Source of the DNA: Eutreptiella sp. 'Long Island Sound 2002'
Lineage: Eukaryota > Euglenozoa > Euglenophyceae > Eutreptiales > Eutreptiaceae
Reading direction: 5' to 3'
Assembly: GCA_964036045.1 (NCBI GenBank)
Contig: OZ038379.1
Coordinates: 14,706,317 to 14,770,316 of the forward strand
DNA: 64,000 bases
The notes under the pieces are model-generated. The model was not told the DNA's origin and made no database searches. It was given only the letters and a program-made list of their open reading frames with translations. Each line of letters opens with the position of its first letter. Position 1 is the stretch's first letter. Shown in pieces: positions 16,319-26,959 of this stretch. A program made the position numbers and the translations under genes.

Positions 16319-18472
16319 TTAGTCCGCTTGAGAGTCCCTGATCTTCTGCTTGGTCACTGGCGTGAGCTTGCTCAGGAGGATCTTCTTCATCTCGCCTTCA
16401 GAAAGTTCTTCTCCCGAGTTCTCCGCCTCTTGCACCAAAAACTCCCAATCCTGCCTTGCTATTTGGATCTCTTCAAGAAACAATTTCTTGATCGCTCTGA
16501 AGTTCTCGAGACGGTTCCTGTAATGATCTTTAGGAAGTCGAGAGCCTTTCTTCTTGAGACTTCGATACAACTCTTCATAAGTCAGGGGATCTCCTTGATT
16601 CTGCCTTTCCACATAAAGATTATATGTACTTTCTCTGAGTTTGCCAGTCAAACAGTCCATCAACCCGAGAATCCAGAGTTCCTGCCTTTCGAAGGACGCC
16701 CAGTAATTCGGGTGCCCTGAGAACTTCGGCTGCTTCATAACTAAACCCCTAAGCCTCATGTGCAAAGGATTCAGCAGGTGGTTCAGGTTGAAACCTGTGG
16801 ATGTGCCAACCGGATTGACGAAAACTGGATTGACGGCATCGCCTCCCATTGCTTGTGCTTGAGCAATTGCGGCCGCCAGCAACGCCTGGTCCACAGTAGG
16901 CTGCACAAACGGCGTTGGTTGTGCTTGATGCAGCCTCATCTCCTTCAATTTCTTCTGCTTCTCCTTCGTTTTGGCCTCATTTTCCTTCTTTTCCTTGCCT
17001 TTTTTCTTCAAGGCTATCGATCTCTCCTTCACGGTGGTCCTTGCTTCTCCATCAATATCGTCAACAGTACCAACAGACAGTATAGACATCTCCGACGAAA
17101 ATTCTCCTCCTTCAGTACCCAGATTGAACCCAATAGGACTTGTAAATCCAGTAGGGGGGATACCAGAATTTCCAGTAAAAGCTGGAAGTGAACCAGTAAA
17201 AGCTAAGGGGGGTGGAGAATGTGGAACGCCGTGAGGCGTGGATGCAGGTGCAGCTGAGGAGGTAGGTGCTGGGTGGCTTGCCATTGTAGGCGCTAGTCCA
17301 GTGAGCCCAGTAGTGCTCAGATTTTGTACCAGATTGGTCAACTTCTCCAGCTTTTGCTCCATCTCCTTCCACTTGCTGTCGTCATCCCACTTTTTCTCCT
17401 TGGCGGCCTTCTTCAGCTCCTTCACCCTGTCTTCCAGCGACGAAATCTGGCGTCGACAGGAGCAGTCCTTGGCACACTCACCACAGGACGGGCATCTTGT
17501 CCCTTTTCCCTTGCTTCTTACCTCGTCGACCCAAGTGTCAACACTGGAGGTAGAGCCGGGGAGTTTGGACAATTGCTCCCTGGAGAGGTGAGAATGTGTC
17601 GAATCACACCTCATCTCGTCGACCTCTCCGTCGTTCGGACCCCAGGCGCCCGACGGACCAGCGTGCTGATGCACATTCTGGCGTCTCTCCTCGGCAATGA
17701 TGGCCATCTGCACCATCACGGCAGCCTGGTGGTCGAACTGGTCCATCAGCTCTTCCCAATCCTCTTGTTCCAGCAAAGTGGCGTCGAATCGCAGGCGGCC
17801 ACTGTCCCTGATGAACTGGCACGACGCCCTGAACCAGTCCCTCAGGCGGCCTCGATAGCTCGCCTCCGCAAGTAGCCAATTCTGGCGGTTCAGGAACTCC
17901 TGATTCCAGACATCCTGGAAGTGGTTTTCCCAGTATCCACCACTAATTCCAGTATCAGATGGCTCTCCTTCGCTGCTGCTGTCTTCAAGATTAGGCAAAG
18001 CGTGAGAGCTGGAACCAGATTCACTCGAGGAGGGAGATTCTCGACCGGGTTTAAGGTTGGGTGGGGCGTTCACACAACAATCAGCACAAGTATGAACTCC
18101 AGGCCAATGTCTATGGCCACAGTAAGGACACTCAAAAGGGTGATCTTCGGTTCGCTGGGGAGATGCCACGAATGTAACCTCAGGGGGAACACGAAGTGAC
18201 TCAGAACGAGTGATAGCCCCGCTAAAGTCCGATGATCTAAGCGTGTCCGTGGAGATTTCAGAAGCAGAGTCATGATTTCCTCTGCTACCATGTAACCGCT
18301 GCATAGTGGCGGATCTTTCTTGTAACTGCGAAGCCTGTAGCCTTGATGCCCCAGGGGTCGTAACGCCTGACACTGCCCCTGATATCTCCGAACCCAACTG
18401 ACCCTCTTCAGACCCATATCCAGCCTCTGGGAGCGACAGGTGCGAAGCACTTGTAAGTCCATTGAACTCCAT
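16319..18472 (-). pseudogene. Gag of element B, N-terminal 717 codons
   Basis: Open from ATG 18,472 to TAA 16,321-16,319. A zinc-ribbon-like CPYCGHRHWPGVHTCADCC lies at 115-133; a second Cys cluster, RCPSCGECAKDCSCRR, is followed by a predicted coiled coil (LEDRVKELKKAAKEKKW); a Lys/Glu-rich segment leads to the capsid-like region (MRLRGLVMKQPKFSGHPNYW ... LTGKLRESTYNLY). The frame does not end here in the original element: after TAA it runs four codons to the A insertion point and continues at 5,209. The TAA is one change from CAA. The Gag role (particle formation) is inferred from position and resemblance to element C. Confidence 0.8.
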
Positions 18473-18509
18473 GGTGGAATATGAATAGTCAGAAAACCCG
18501 GTCTACAAA

Positions 18510-18771
18510 AATGGAGCAGACATAGAATCTCATTGTGCATCCATCGCACAGAATGACACAACGTGAAATCATTCGAAATAATTTAAATAAATCCGATTGG
18601 GAAATCACGAAAGACAAATGCGACTCGACGCGCGCTCACAGGCGACATCTGGCGGCGAACGGAAAACATGAAAACAAGCGGAAAATTTACTGCACTAATG
18701 TACATCTGAGAATCATTGAAATTCTGATCACATTGATGTATAAATTGAGTGCTGTCACTGCTGCCGTTACA
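18510..18771 (-). repeat. 5' LTR of element B (inner end approximate)
   Basis: The minus strand starts TGTAACGGCAGCAG, like the TGTAAGTGCGGC start of the C LTR. It contains AATTTATACATC as a possible TATA box, and CAATCGGATTTATTTAAAT, which is shared with the C LTR. The inner boundary is not fixed because the second LTR is off-window. A possible primer site (CGGGTTTTCTG) precedes gag. Confidence 0.6.
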
Positions 18772-18870
18772 CCACTCCTCCCTTGACAACCTTGCATCCG
18801 CCCTTGAGTTCTCCATGAATTGTGGCATTTTGCCACTCAAGAGCTCCGCATTCCTCCTCTTCCACTTCCT

Positions 18871-19533
18871 CTACCAACCCTCACTTCCCTTCAACCCTAC
18901 CTCGGAATCCCTCACAAAATCCAAAATTTCATTCTTGTAAGGGGTGAGGAGCTCCTTCTCTTGCTCGTCTAGATATTTCATGACCTTGTCATCCTCCAAC
19001 TTGACCTTTCTTCCTGGCTTCATCCACTCTCTTGTGGGGTTCCCTTGCCTAAGGACACAACAAGGCACTCAAATTGCAAAATGACAAAAGTTGATCGGAA
19101 ATGTACAATGGCAAATGACACCCAATAACACTTCGATTGCAACAAGTGCAACAACAATGTTCAAGTTCTCACAAGCATTTGCCTCATGAGTGACATTTGC
19201 AGTGCAGACAAGCATCACACAAAGCAATGCAAGCACAAACCTATACAATTCAACATGCTTTTGAAAGGCACCTCTTGTAAAACCTTCTTCCTTGGCCACC
19301 TTTCTTTCACTTTTTAACCCCGAAACAACAGCTGCCACAGCCTTTTCCAAGGCTGTGGCATCGCTATTCAAAGGGTAAGCATAAAAAATTGCCTTCGAAG
19401 CTTGCTTCTTGGGTTCCGATACCACCTTCTTAGGAGATACTCGCTTAGTGCCACTGCTGCAGCGCCGATCCATCTGAGATATCTCCAGAAACAAATTTCT
19501 TGCTTTCAACGATGTCAAACGTTTTTCCGGCAT
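18871..19533 (-). CDS. HTH-psq (pogo-transposase-like) protein, two exons seen
   Basis: Exon 1 runs 19,533-19,241 (ATG start); an intron 19,240-19,049 has GTTTGT at its start and a pyrimidine-rich TTGTGTCCTTAG end; exon 2 starts 19,048. The junction codon AG|G keeps the frame and joins ...FQKHVELY to RQGNPTREWMKPG. The domain around the join, ALEKAVAAVVSGLKSERKVA then EEGFTRGAFQKHVELY, matches the helix-turn-helix layout of psq/CENP-B/pogo DNA-binding regions, followed by a basic hook (KPGRKVKL). Exon 2 reaches a stop at 18,871, but a GTAGGG donor at 18,900 could end it earlier. Element B starts 100 nt downstream, so the catalytic part, if any, is displaced or lost. It is either a DDE transposase remnant or a host DNA-binding protein. 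Confidence 0.65.
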
Positions 19534-20966
19534 GTTTTAACCCAACAACGAAGGATATGCAAAGAAATCTGCAAAAAATTAAAAGCGCCGGTAGAAATCC
19601 CACGATGGAGGGTGGCCTCGAAAGGAGCAGGGGGGTCTGGAGCGCCTAAAAAAGGGCGATTTGTATTTAAATTGTTCTCCACGGTCCTGCGGCCAAAAAC
19701 GGTTCTGTAAACGGTAATCAGGGGCCCCAGCCGGCATCTGTAACCTGAAAAAAACTGGCCCTCCAGGTCTGCAGAAATCGGCCAGATTTTGCCGGATCAA
19801 AAGTGGCCCTCGATAGGGGGTTTTTACCTTAGAGCACCGACCGCAGCAGCCGACAGAAAGCAGCAACCCGACGCAACAGACAAACATGGCCCCACGTTTG
19901 TCTTCAATAAAGTACTCCAGAGCCCATTGAGAATCCCAGGTTTCAATGGAAGAGGCCCGAACAGCAAGGGCGCCTCGGTCTGCAATAGCACACAGCTGAA
20001 TTTTTGGTAGTGGTGGGAAGATGCGCTTGCGCGTCAACCCACCATCCGCTTCTTACTCTTTCACACTCCTAGCAAATGGAGACACGGTGAAATTTGGGCG
20101 ATTTCCTCCAACTTAGGTTAAATTTGAGCTATTTCCTCCCATTTCGAGCAATTTCCTCCAGTTTCCTCGTTACTTGGAATGCCGACCGAACACACCATGA
20201 AATTTGGGCACTATCCATGTGTGTCAAGGAGTGCCGACATGCTCCCTTGCAACGTCCCTTGCTTGTGTAACTTGTGTGGAGGGATGGAAAGTGGGAACCT
20301 TTATCCTTTCTGTTGCATAGAGTGAAAACTGAGGGATTAAGGGACGAGGCTAAGGCAAGGCGCGGGGCATACGGGACCCAACCGAGTTCTGAGGACAAAA
20401 GTAGAGCCAGTCGTGCAATTCATCTACATCCTCCACGCGTCCACATAGACATGGTGAGATTCCCACACGCCCGCACTTCCAGTTGCTTATACCCCTTCAT
20501 ACACTTCTTATCGACCCCTCGCCAAAACCTAGGTCGAGTACTGTTCCCACTTCCACACCATGGTGATAGTGTTTGCATGATGGTTGGCGAGAAGAGGGAC
20601 AAAGAGAACATAAGAAAGTGTCTACTACCACTTTGTGTAGATATACCTTACGTCCTTGTGCCTTGTGCTCGGGGTCCATGTGGAGTGTACCTTAAGTGCG
20701 TTTATTGTGTAACCGGTACACTAGGTGAGCTCGAGCGGTAGGGATCACAATGATCCAAGTGCAGCGGCATACTACTCGTTGCCGAGGCACAAGGTGGCAT
20801 CTACACAATTTCTCAAGTAGCTTGAAGGGGTGTACAAATGTAATCACACCACCTCGGGCACTTACGTGCGAGAAAGCGAAAGGGCACATCGATAACGTGA
20901 TATGAGCCCAACTCGATTTTCGCCCCACGACACGAATTAGGCCCTCCTAGGTGGCCATCGGCATGG
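19534..20966. other. No confident gene
   Basis: The part nearest 19,534 is the upstream region of the HTH-psq gene. ORFs of up to 155 codons occur on both strands but lack family signals. A segment near 19,828-19,890 (GCAGCAGCCGACAGAAAGC, GCAACCCGACGCAAC) resembles 24,655-24,700, so it is a dispersed repeat. Around 20,090-20,170, WTTTGRGC(G/A)ATTTCCTCC-like units repeat three to four times. Confidence 0.4.
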
Positions 20967-21414
20967 CATTGTCCCTTTTGTGTGGTTGGGTGTGGCACTT
21001 ATGAGATGGGGAATTCCCCATCTCATACTAGCACGTCCCTATTGTCCGGTTGGGTGTGGCACTTATGAGATGGGGAATTCCCCATCTCATCCCAGCAGGT
21101 CCCTGTTGTCGGGTCGGGTGTGACACTTATGAGATGGGGAATTCCCCATCTCATCCTAGCACATCCCTATTGTCCGGTTGGGTGTGGCACTTATGAGATG
21201 GGGACTTCCCCATCTCATCCTACCACGTCCCTATTGTCGGTTTGGGTGTTGCACTTATGCGTTGGGGAATTCCCCATCTCATCCCAGCAGGTCCCTGTTG
21301 TCGGGTCGGGTGTGACACTTATGAGATGGGGAATTCCCCATCTCATCCTACCACGTCCCTATTGTCAGGTTGGGTGTGGCACGTATGAGATTCCGAATTC
21401 CCCAGTTTCCTTCG
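20967..21414. repeat. 64-bp satellite, seven units, each with a palindrome
   Basis: The block starting GAGATGGGG recurs at 21,003, 21,067, 21,131, 21,195, 21,259, 21,323 and 21,387, exactly 64 bp apart. Most units carry a 22-bp perfect palindrome whose centre is GATGGGGAATTCCCCATC (EcoRI core). The fourth unit (GGGGACTTCCCC), fifth and last are mutated in it. The rest of the unit reads TTGTCCGGTTGGGTGTGGCA. Confidence 0.95.
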
Positions 21415-21475
21415 GGCCGATAGAAAAAAACCTCCTCTTTGCCAAATGTGTTTTTGCTTTTAGGGATTTTGGACC

Positions 21476-22196
21476 ATGAGAGTTGCTCGAGCTGCCACCC
21501 GTGAGGCCAACAAGGAGAGTACCGAAAAATTGATTTGCGTTAACTGCGAACAACCTTATGATCCCGCACGAAACCCTAAATGGGCCTGTGAGTATCATCC
21601 GGGGTGCTATGGTATAGCCGGACCCATAAAGCGCGGGTACGCTTTGCTTTTGTTTTGCTAGGAGCTGGTGAGGTTGAGCGGAACCGAAAGCAGTCGTTTT
21701 CGGTTTGTCCAAAATGGTCGTAGCGATTGGCTCTTCGGCGGCCATCGGGAGGAGCCATTCGCCACATCGCGTCAACTTGGTCCCACGCACTTACAAAATG
21801 GGCACGAGGCAATAGGGTTGAGTGGGGGTTTCAAGGGTTGATCTTATTCTTCAGCTGGGCGGCGCTATGGGGGGGGGGGGTCGTGTTGTGGGAAGCGGTT
21901 GCGCCATGGAAGGTTTGGAGTAATATTTGAACATTCTGCCTTCCCGCACGCTATACACATTAGTCGTGTGCGTGTGCGTGTGGTCGTGTGCGTAAAGACA
22001 CGCCGAGGCCTAGTCCAAATACGTGGGTGCATGCATCATCTTTCGTGTCCATAGGTTGGGCTACACGTGCTGCGGCCGTGATAGACACGAGAAAGGGTGC
22101 CGCACGGGCAAACACACGACTGAGTACGAGGAAGTAAACCGTAGCTTAAGGAACGAGTTGGACGAGTATATGATGCAAACCACCAAACTGAGAAGG
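21476..22196 (+). CDS. CHORD-like zinc-binding protein, at least two exons
   Basis: The exon from ATG 21,476 contains CVNCEQPYDPARN and CEYHPG. About 450 nt on, after TTTCGTGTCCATAG (22,054), an exon gives GYTCCGRDRHEKGC and then GKH. The spacing order C..C, N, C..HPG, then W/Y-x-CC, GC..G.H is that of CHORD-type zinc domains (known from CHORDC1/RAR1), here split by an intron. The first exon probably ends at a GT near 21,611 or 21,637; TTTTGTTTTGCTAG at 21,661 may be an additional acceptor, so the middle is uncertain. The second exon continues acidic/basic (EYEEVNRSLRNELDEYMMQ) and may end at a GTGTGAGG donor near 22,197. Only half-matches the canonical Cys/His count, so the family is tentative. 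Confidence 0.5.
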
Positions 22197-22771
22197 TGTG
22201 AGGCACATGAATATCACGCCTTACGTGGGATGCACTTGGGTGTGATGTACGAGCGTTTTGCTTGCATTTTTCATCGCCGCTTGCCACTACTTGTTGTGTC
22301 CCTTCGAAGCCCAAAATCCATCGCGATGAGTTTGCTTGCTACTTCGTGGGGTTATGTCCGGACCCAACAGACCGCAATGAGGTGGTACACATGACAACAA
22401 ATCCCCACCTCCAGATCCCTTGGGGTCGCCGACCCACTATTTGCAAACACCGACACGGAGACCGCCGGGTGTGTGCTCTTTGCATGTCGATGCCCGTCAT
22501 CGGATTGTACGGAGTGCCGCTCGTCATGCGGTCGTTTGGCCCAAGCAAGAGTGGAAGGTACCACTAATACGACCAATCCTCCAGGTTCCGTCATCGCAGC
22601 CCATTACTCGTCATCTTCAGACAAACACACACCAGTTGCCCCATAGATTTCGGGAGCTTGCTCATACCAATCTCACACGCACGCACCAATGCACCGTGGA
22701 ATGGTTCGGCGAGCACCCCTCTAACTCCCCTAGGCGCGGACAGAGAGTACAACACCACCTTGGTTTTGCAG
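22197..22771. other. Probable intron or intergenic DNA
   Basis: Overlapping ORFs on both strands show no domain. The interval lies between a candidate donor (22,197) and a strong acceptor (GGTTTTGCAG, ending 22,771), so it could be intron of one gene linking the CHORD-like and following exon. Confidence 0.3.
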
Positions 22772-23051
22772 ATCAAACTCAATGCCTGACATCTCACGCA
22801 ACGCGTCCCTCCATTATCAAGTGACCGTTACTCTGGACATGGATGTCAATGACTTTGTTGCGACCACTTTCACGTCAACGGTGGCCAAAGTCGCCGTTGT
22901 CGGGAAAGAGTGCATCAACATCCTGAGCGTCATCGCAGGCAGTACTATCTGCACCTTCATTTTCGAGGGTGTCCTGAACGAGGCCTCCATCGTTGACAAG
23001 TTCGTGGAGCAAGTGAAGCAATCGGGGCTCAAGGATTTCAAGGTGTTGGAT
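22772..23051 (+). CDS. Internal exon of unknown protein, alpha/beta domain
   Basis: Bounded by acceptor TTTTGCAG and donor GTGAGT (23,052), phase kept. It encodes YQVTVTLDMDVNDFVATTF, TSTVAKVAVVGKECINILSV, AGSTICTFIFEG and FVEQVKQSGLKDFKVLD. The alternating strand-helix-strand-strand-helix-strand pattern, with a central (V/I).V.AGS.(I/V).F, resembles a small domain repeated in many predicted algal and protist surface proteins. I know no assigned function for it. An ATG at 22,782 exists, but the acceptor suggests this is not the first exon. No downstream partner exon was identified. Confidence 0.5.
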
Positions 23052-24457
23052 GTGAGTGTGAAGCCGCCAGGTGTTTCCTCAGCCCATTGCAGCCCACCTG
23101 GGGAAGGGGTGTCGGAGATGCGCGTTCCCTATTCATGAATGCCATCATACCACAGTTGCCTTTGAAGCACTAGGGTTGAGTGATGAATTGAGGCCGGGGG
23201 GTTGCCATACGTGTTGAGGCCGGGGGAAGGTTGGCGTGAGGTGTCTCGGGGTCCTACCGGACGGTATTGACGTCCGGAATGGTGGGCACCCGGAGGTGAC
23301 CGGGTTCTAACACCGGGCGTTTTGAGCACGCATCTACCGCTAAGACAACTCATCCAGCCGGCAGGCAATAGGTGACGACTGTCACTCGGAGCTGTTCTGG
23401 GCCGATAGCAACCGCTATGTACCCTTGGGGTGTTCATGACTGTTTTGGGTTTTGCTTCCCAGTAGGCACAGCACTGCTCCGCACTGAGAGGTGTTCGGAG
23501 GCCGTGGCCAACTTCAGTACTGCCAACTCCAAGCCTTTTTCGCTCATGCAAGCCTAGGAAGTATCTAGTTTTCCGGATACCTCCGGATACCTCCATTTCC
23601 CCCATTTTTCCATCCGGATACTTGGATACTAGGTTTTTCATTCACAGCCCTGTGGGGAAGCAGGTTGCCTTTAGGAAAAATGGGAAAAATGGGAGCTGCC
23701 CCTGTCCCATTTTCCACCCATTCGCCCTGCATTTCTACACCATTTTCCTCCATTTTTCTTTCTTGTTGGAACATTTTCATACATTTTCCATGATGTATTT
23801 GTAACAACTTCCCACTTCCCCCCATTTTCCTCCATTTCCCCCCATTTCCCCCCATTTCCCCCCATTTCCCCCAATTTTCCCTCATTTTTCCTCATTTCCC
23901 CCATTTCCCCCATTTTCCCAGTGGCCTGCTGGATACTGGGATACTCCGGATATGGATACTTCCTAGGCCTGCTCATGCAGGTCTCTTTCCCCCCCCCTCC
24001 CTCCCACTTTGAGGGAGTATTGAGGGAGTGAACATCCACAGATGAAGGTTGAAAGCAGCGAGCCATGGACGGACCCCGGGATGCACAAACGTTCCAAAAC
24101 CGCCGTTGCTGAGCCGTAGGCATGCAAGGGAAGGTTTTCCGCCCCCAAATGCCGCCTTGCCCGTGATAGCGCCCAGGAGTTTCGTCGTCGACATCCTTTG
24201 CCGCCACCTTTTTAGCCCCGCTTTATGCTCCAGCAAGGCCTCCCAACGCCGGTGCTTGACCCAAGGCCAATTCATATCGATTCACCAAGTGTAAAAAGTG
24301 GGCACAAGGGGCCACGGCGCGCGGTTGCCAATGCCACATCAATGTTTATCCTCCAACAGAATTCACTTGGGCATGGGCTTTGGGCGAGGCACCCAACGGG
24401 GGCCAAAAGCCTCGAATGGTGCGGGCCCAGGTGAAGTTGTAGAACAAAAGCAATATA
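23052..24457. other. No confident gene; TTTCCCCCCA-type simple repeat
   Basis: 23,560-23,960 is pyrimidine-rich with GGATAC units (CCGGATACCTCC) at both ends and a roughly 10-bp repeat CATTTCCCCC in between. Reverse-strand Gly/Glu/Asn-rich ORFs there are products of the repeat. Nothing recognised from 23,960 to 24,457. Confidence 0.5.
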
Positions 24458-24715
24458 ATGCGCAGGGTTTTGATGGGGGCAGGGTGCATGGGCAGCAAAA
24501 GTCTTCAAACGACCCCCGCAACAACCAGCACAACCGTGGTACGCCAACTACTGGGCACCGCTAACGAACAAACGGCACCCGCCGCAACCAGCATAGCCCC
24601 GGCACGCCAACCACTGGACTCCGTCAACGTGGAAACGACACCAGCAAGAGCACCGGCCGCAGCAGGCGACAAAACGCAGCAACCTGACGCAACATGCGAA
24701 GGGAAGAATGGGTGA
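24458..24715 (+). CDS. Short Ala/Thr/Pro-repeat ORF, possible exon
   Basis: Within this frame a degenerate repeat of about 20 residues occurs: TTPATTSTTVVRQLLGTANE, APAATSIAPARQPLDSVNVE, TTPARAPAAAGDK. Repetition visible at protein level favours a coding or formerly coding tract (mucin-like), but a nucleotide minisatellite would look the same. A related stretch occurs at 19,828-19,890. No start, splice or family evidence. Confidence 0.25.
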   Translation: MRRVLMGAGCMGSKSLQTTPATTSTTVVRQLLGTANEQTAPAATSIAPARQPLDSVNVETTPARAPAAAGDKTQQPDATCEGKNG

Positions 24716-25754
24716 CTGTCGAGGGCCCCGTAAAGAAACAACAACCTGACGGAATGTCACACAGGGGGCGGGGGGTCACATGGTCCAGACCAGAAACCTT
24801 TTCCAGCTCCCTGTGAATCCTCCAGCTTTACGGACGTATCATGTGCCCTTGCATTGCAGGGGCCTCACCCTGTGCAGAAATCCGACCCTTAATCCCCCAG
24901 GATGATGCAAGGATCATTGGGAATCATTGCCGGATGATGCTTTGCGGGCAGCCACCGCTGCAGCGTAATTTCCCACCCCAAGCTTTTCTTTGCCAAGGAG
25001 TCAGCATGTTCAGGTCAAGTGGGTTGACAAGTGGACCGGGACCAAAAAATGGCTCACTCAGTGAGTGGAACTGAGTCACGTACATTGATAGCACATGACA
25101 GTACCCAGTCCCTTTACCATGCAGCAGTGCACATGCGGGTTCACGGTTTGAGAACTGATGGGGCACTTCAGGACCAATCTGTGCATTGCCAACAGCGGCA
25201 GGTGCAGAAGAACCTGAGGTTTGTGGATGCGGTGGCAGTGCAGTGTGTCCCTTCCCGTGGTTTGGGGGCCCGGGCACCCTCGCGTGTTTTGGGTGCACAT
25301 CAAGGATAGGCATGCGCTGTGCGTGCGGGCAGCACCATCCACTGGAGGCCTGCGCACCCACGAGACAAGGCAATTGAAGTCCCTCGCATTTATGAACTTC
25401 CAGCGTTGGTTTATTTTCTGCGCGCACACACCGTCGACATGGAGGATGCTCTTCACTACATCTGATGTGGGAATTAAATGACGGGGCGGGAGAAAATCCT
25501 GTCCCCCCTGGGGTGCATGAGTTCTCTCAAGATTTTTCCAAGCCCCGTATCCAAGTGGAACTTTTGCAAAGGGATTGTCGTCACAACGTGCCATAGTGTG
25601 GGGTGTCATAAGCAGGTTGTGCACCAGTCCCTTGGGAAAAAGCCGAGTGTGTCATGTCATATCATGTGTAATGTCATGCTAATGTTGGTGGTGGTGGATG
25701 GTATGATTGTTGGTCTGTGCCCTTGGCCTTGGGGCCAGCGCAGGCGACGGACAC
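24716..25754. other. No gene recognised
   Basis: Several 60-180-codon ORFs on both strands overlap one another and show no domain, splice-site pairing or composition bias that would single one out. Confidence 0.4.
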
Positions 25755-25850
25755 GTGGGCGATTCACGGGGGGAGGGGGTGACTCCGCGGGTCCTAGGAC
25801 GCCAACTACCCCCCCCCCCCCCCAAGCGGCCTCCAGCCAACAGATAGTTG
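25755..25850 (-). repeat. Poly-C cassette, copy a (divergent)
   Basis: On the minus strand: poly-G, GTAGTTGGCGTCC, GCGGAGTCACC, CCCCCGTGAATCG. The plus strand beyond the C15 run reads AAGCGGCCTCCAGCCAAC. It matches 53,505-53,700 and less closely 60,390-60,745 and 62,395-63,175. Confidence 0.55.
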
Positions 25851-25917
25851 TCAAAGGTTTGAGCCCAAGGAGCCAATGGGCGCCCCGGCGCCCAAGGCGC
25901 CCAAGGCGCCCAATGGG

Positions 25918-26950
25918 TTATGTAGCCACCTTGCCCACGTGTGGGCCACTTCTGATTTTGCCCCCCGCTTTGAAACGCTGGGGACCCCCCAGGCGGCAGG
26001 GGTTATGTAGCCACCTTGCCCACGTGTGGGCCACCTCTGATTTTGCCCCCCGCTCTGAAGCGCTGGGGACCCGCTAGGCGGCAGGGGTTATGTAGCTACC
26101 TTGCCCACTTGTGGGCCACCTCTGATTTCGCCCCCCGCTCTGAAGCGCTGGGGACCCCCCAGGCGGCAGGGGTTATGTAGCCACCTTGCCCACGTGTGGG
26201 CCACTTCTGAACTTGCCCCCCGCTGTGAAGCGCTGGGGACCCGCTAGGCGGCAGGGTTTATGTAGCCACCTTGCCCACGTGTGGGCCACTTCTGATTTTG
26301 CCCCCCGCTCTGAAGCGCTGGGGACCCGCTAGGCGGCAGGATTTATGTAGCCACCTTGCCCACTTGTGGGCCACTTCTGATTTTGCCCCCCGCTCTGAAG
26401 CGTTGGGGACCCGCTAGGCGGCAGGGGTTATGTAGCCACCTTGCCCACGTGTGGGCCACTTCTGATTTTGCCCCCCGCTCTGAAGCGCTGGGGACCCCTG
26501 AGGAGGTAGGGGTTATGTAGCCACCTTGCCCATTTGTGGGCCACCTCTGATTTTGCCCCCCGCTCTGGAGCATTGGCGACCCCCGAGGAGGTAGGGGTTA
26601 TGTAGCTACCTTGCCCATTTGTGGGCCACTTCTGATTTTGCCCCCCGCTCTGAAGCGCTGGGGACCCCCCAGGTGGCAGGATTTATGTAGCCACCTTGCC
26701 CACTTGTGGGCCACTTCTGATTTTGCCCCCCGCTCTGAAGCGCTGGGGACCCGCTAGGCGGCAGGGGTTATGTAGCCACCTTGCCCACGTGTGGGCCACT
26801 TCTGATTTTGCCCCCCGCTCTGAAGCGCTGGGGACCCGCTAGGCGGCAGGGGTTATGTAGCCACCTTGCCCATTTGTGGGCCACCTCTGATTTTGCCCCC
26901 CGATGTGAAGCGCTGGGGACCCCCGAGGCGGCAGGGGTTATGTAGCCACT
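25918..26950. repeat. 85-bp satellite, twelve units
   Basis: TTATGTAG recurs every 85 bp from 25,918 to 26,938. Each unit has CCACCTTGCCCACGTGTGGG, CTCTGATTTTGCCCCCCGCT and GAAGCGCTGGGGACCC. A hairpin GCCCA-NNNG-TGGGC is kept in all units while its loop varies (CGTG, CTTG, TTTG). 85 is not a multiple of three, so open frames through the array are incidental. A short (GGCGCCCAA)n lies just before it. Confidence 0.95.
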
Positions 26951-26959
26951 TTCCCGGAA

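Larger units (their letters stand above)
1994..18771 (-). mobile_element. Older LTR retrotransposon B, split by A and C
   Basis: The order on the minus strand is LTR (18,771), gag (18,472), insertion of A, gag C-terminus, linker, protease, Dam-like domain, RT, then insertion of C at 1,993. After removal of A and one CCGAG copy, a single frame runs from 18,472 to 2,404 broken only by five stops: TAA 16,321, TAG 4,605, TAG 4,239, TAG 3,510, TAA 3,411. Two single-base losses occur in RT. B sits directly 3' of an HTH-psq gene and may have interrupted its later exons. Confidence 0.8.

Noticed and set aside
1-18472. Alternative genetic code with UAA/UAG as Gln
   Set aside because: Long intact frames (element A gag and pol, LINE RT) contain no internal UAA/UAG at all; reassigned codons would be frequent.
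23565-24207. Gly/Glu/Asn-rich reverse-strand protein
   Set aside because: Generated by the CATTTCCCCC simple repeat.
20967-26950. CRISPR-like arrays (64-bp and 85-bp)
   Set aside because: Units are contiguous satellites without unique spacers, in eukaryotic context, with no cas genes.
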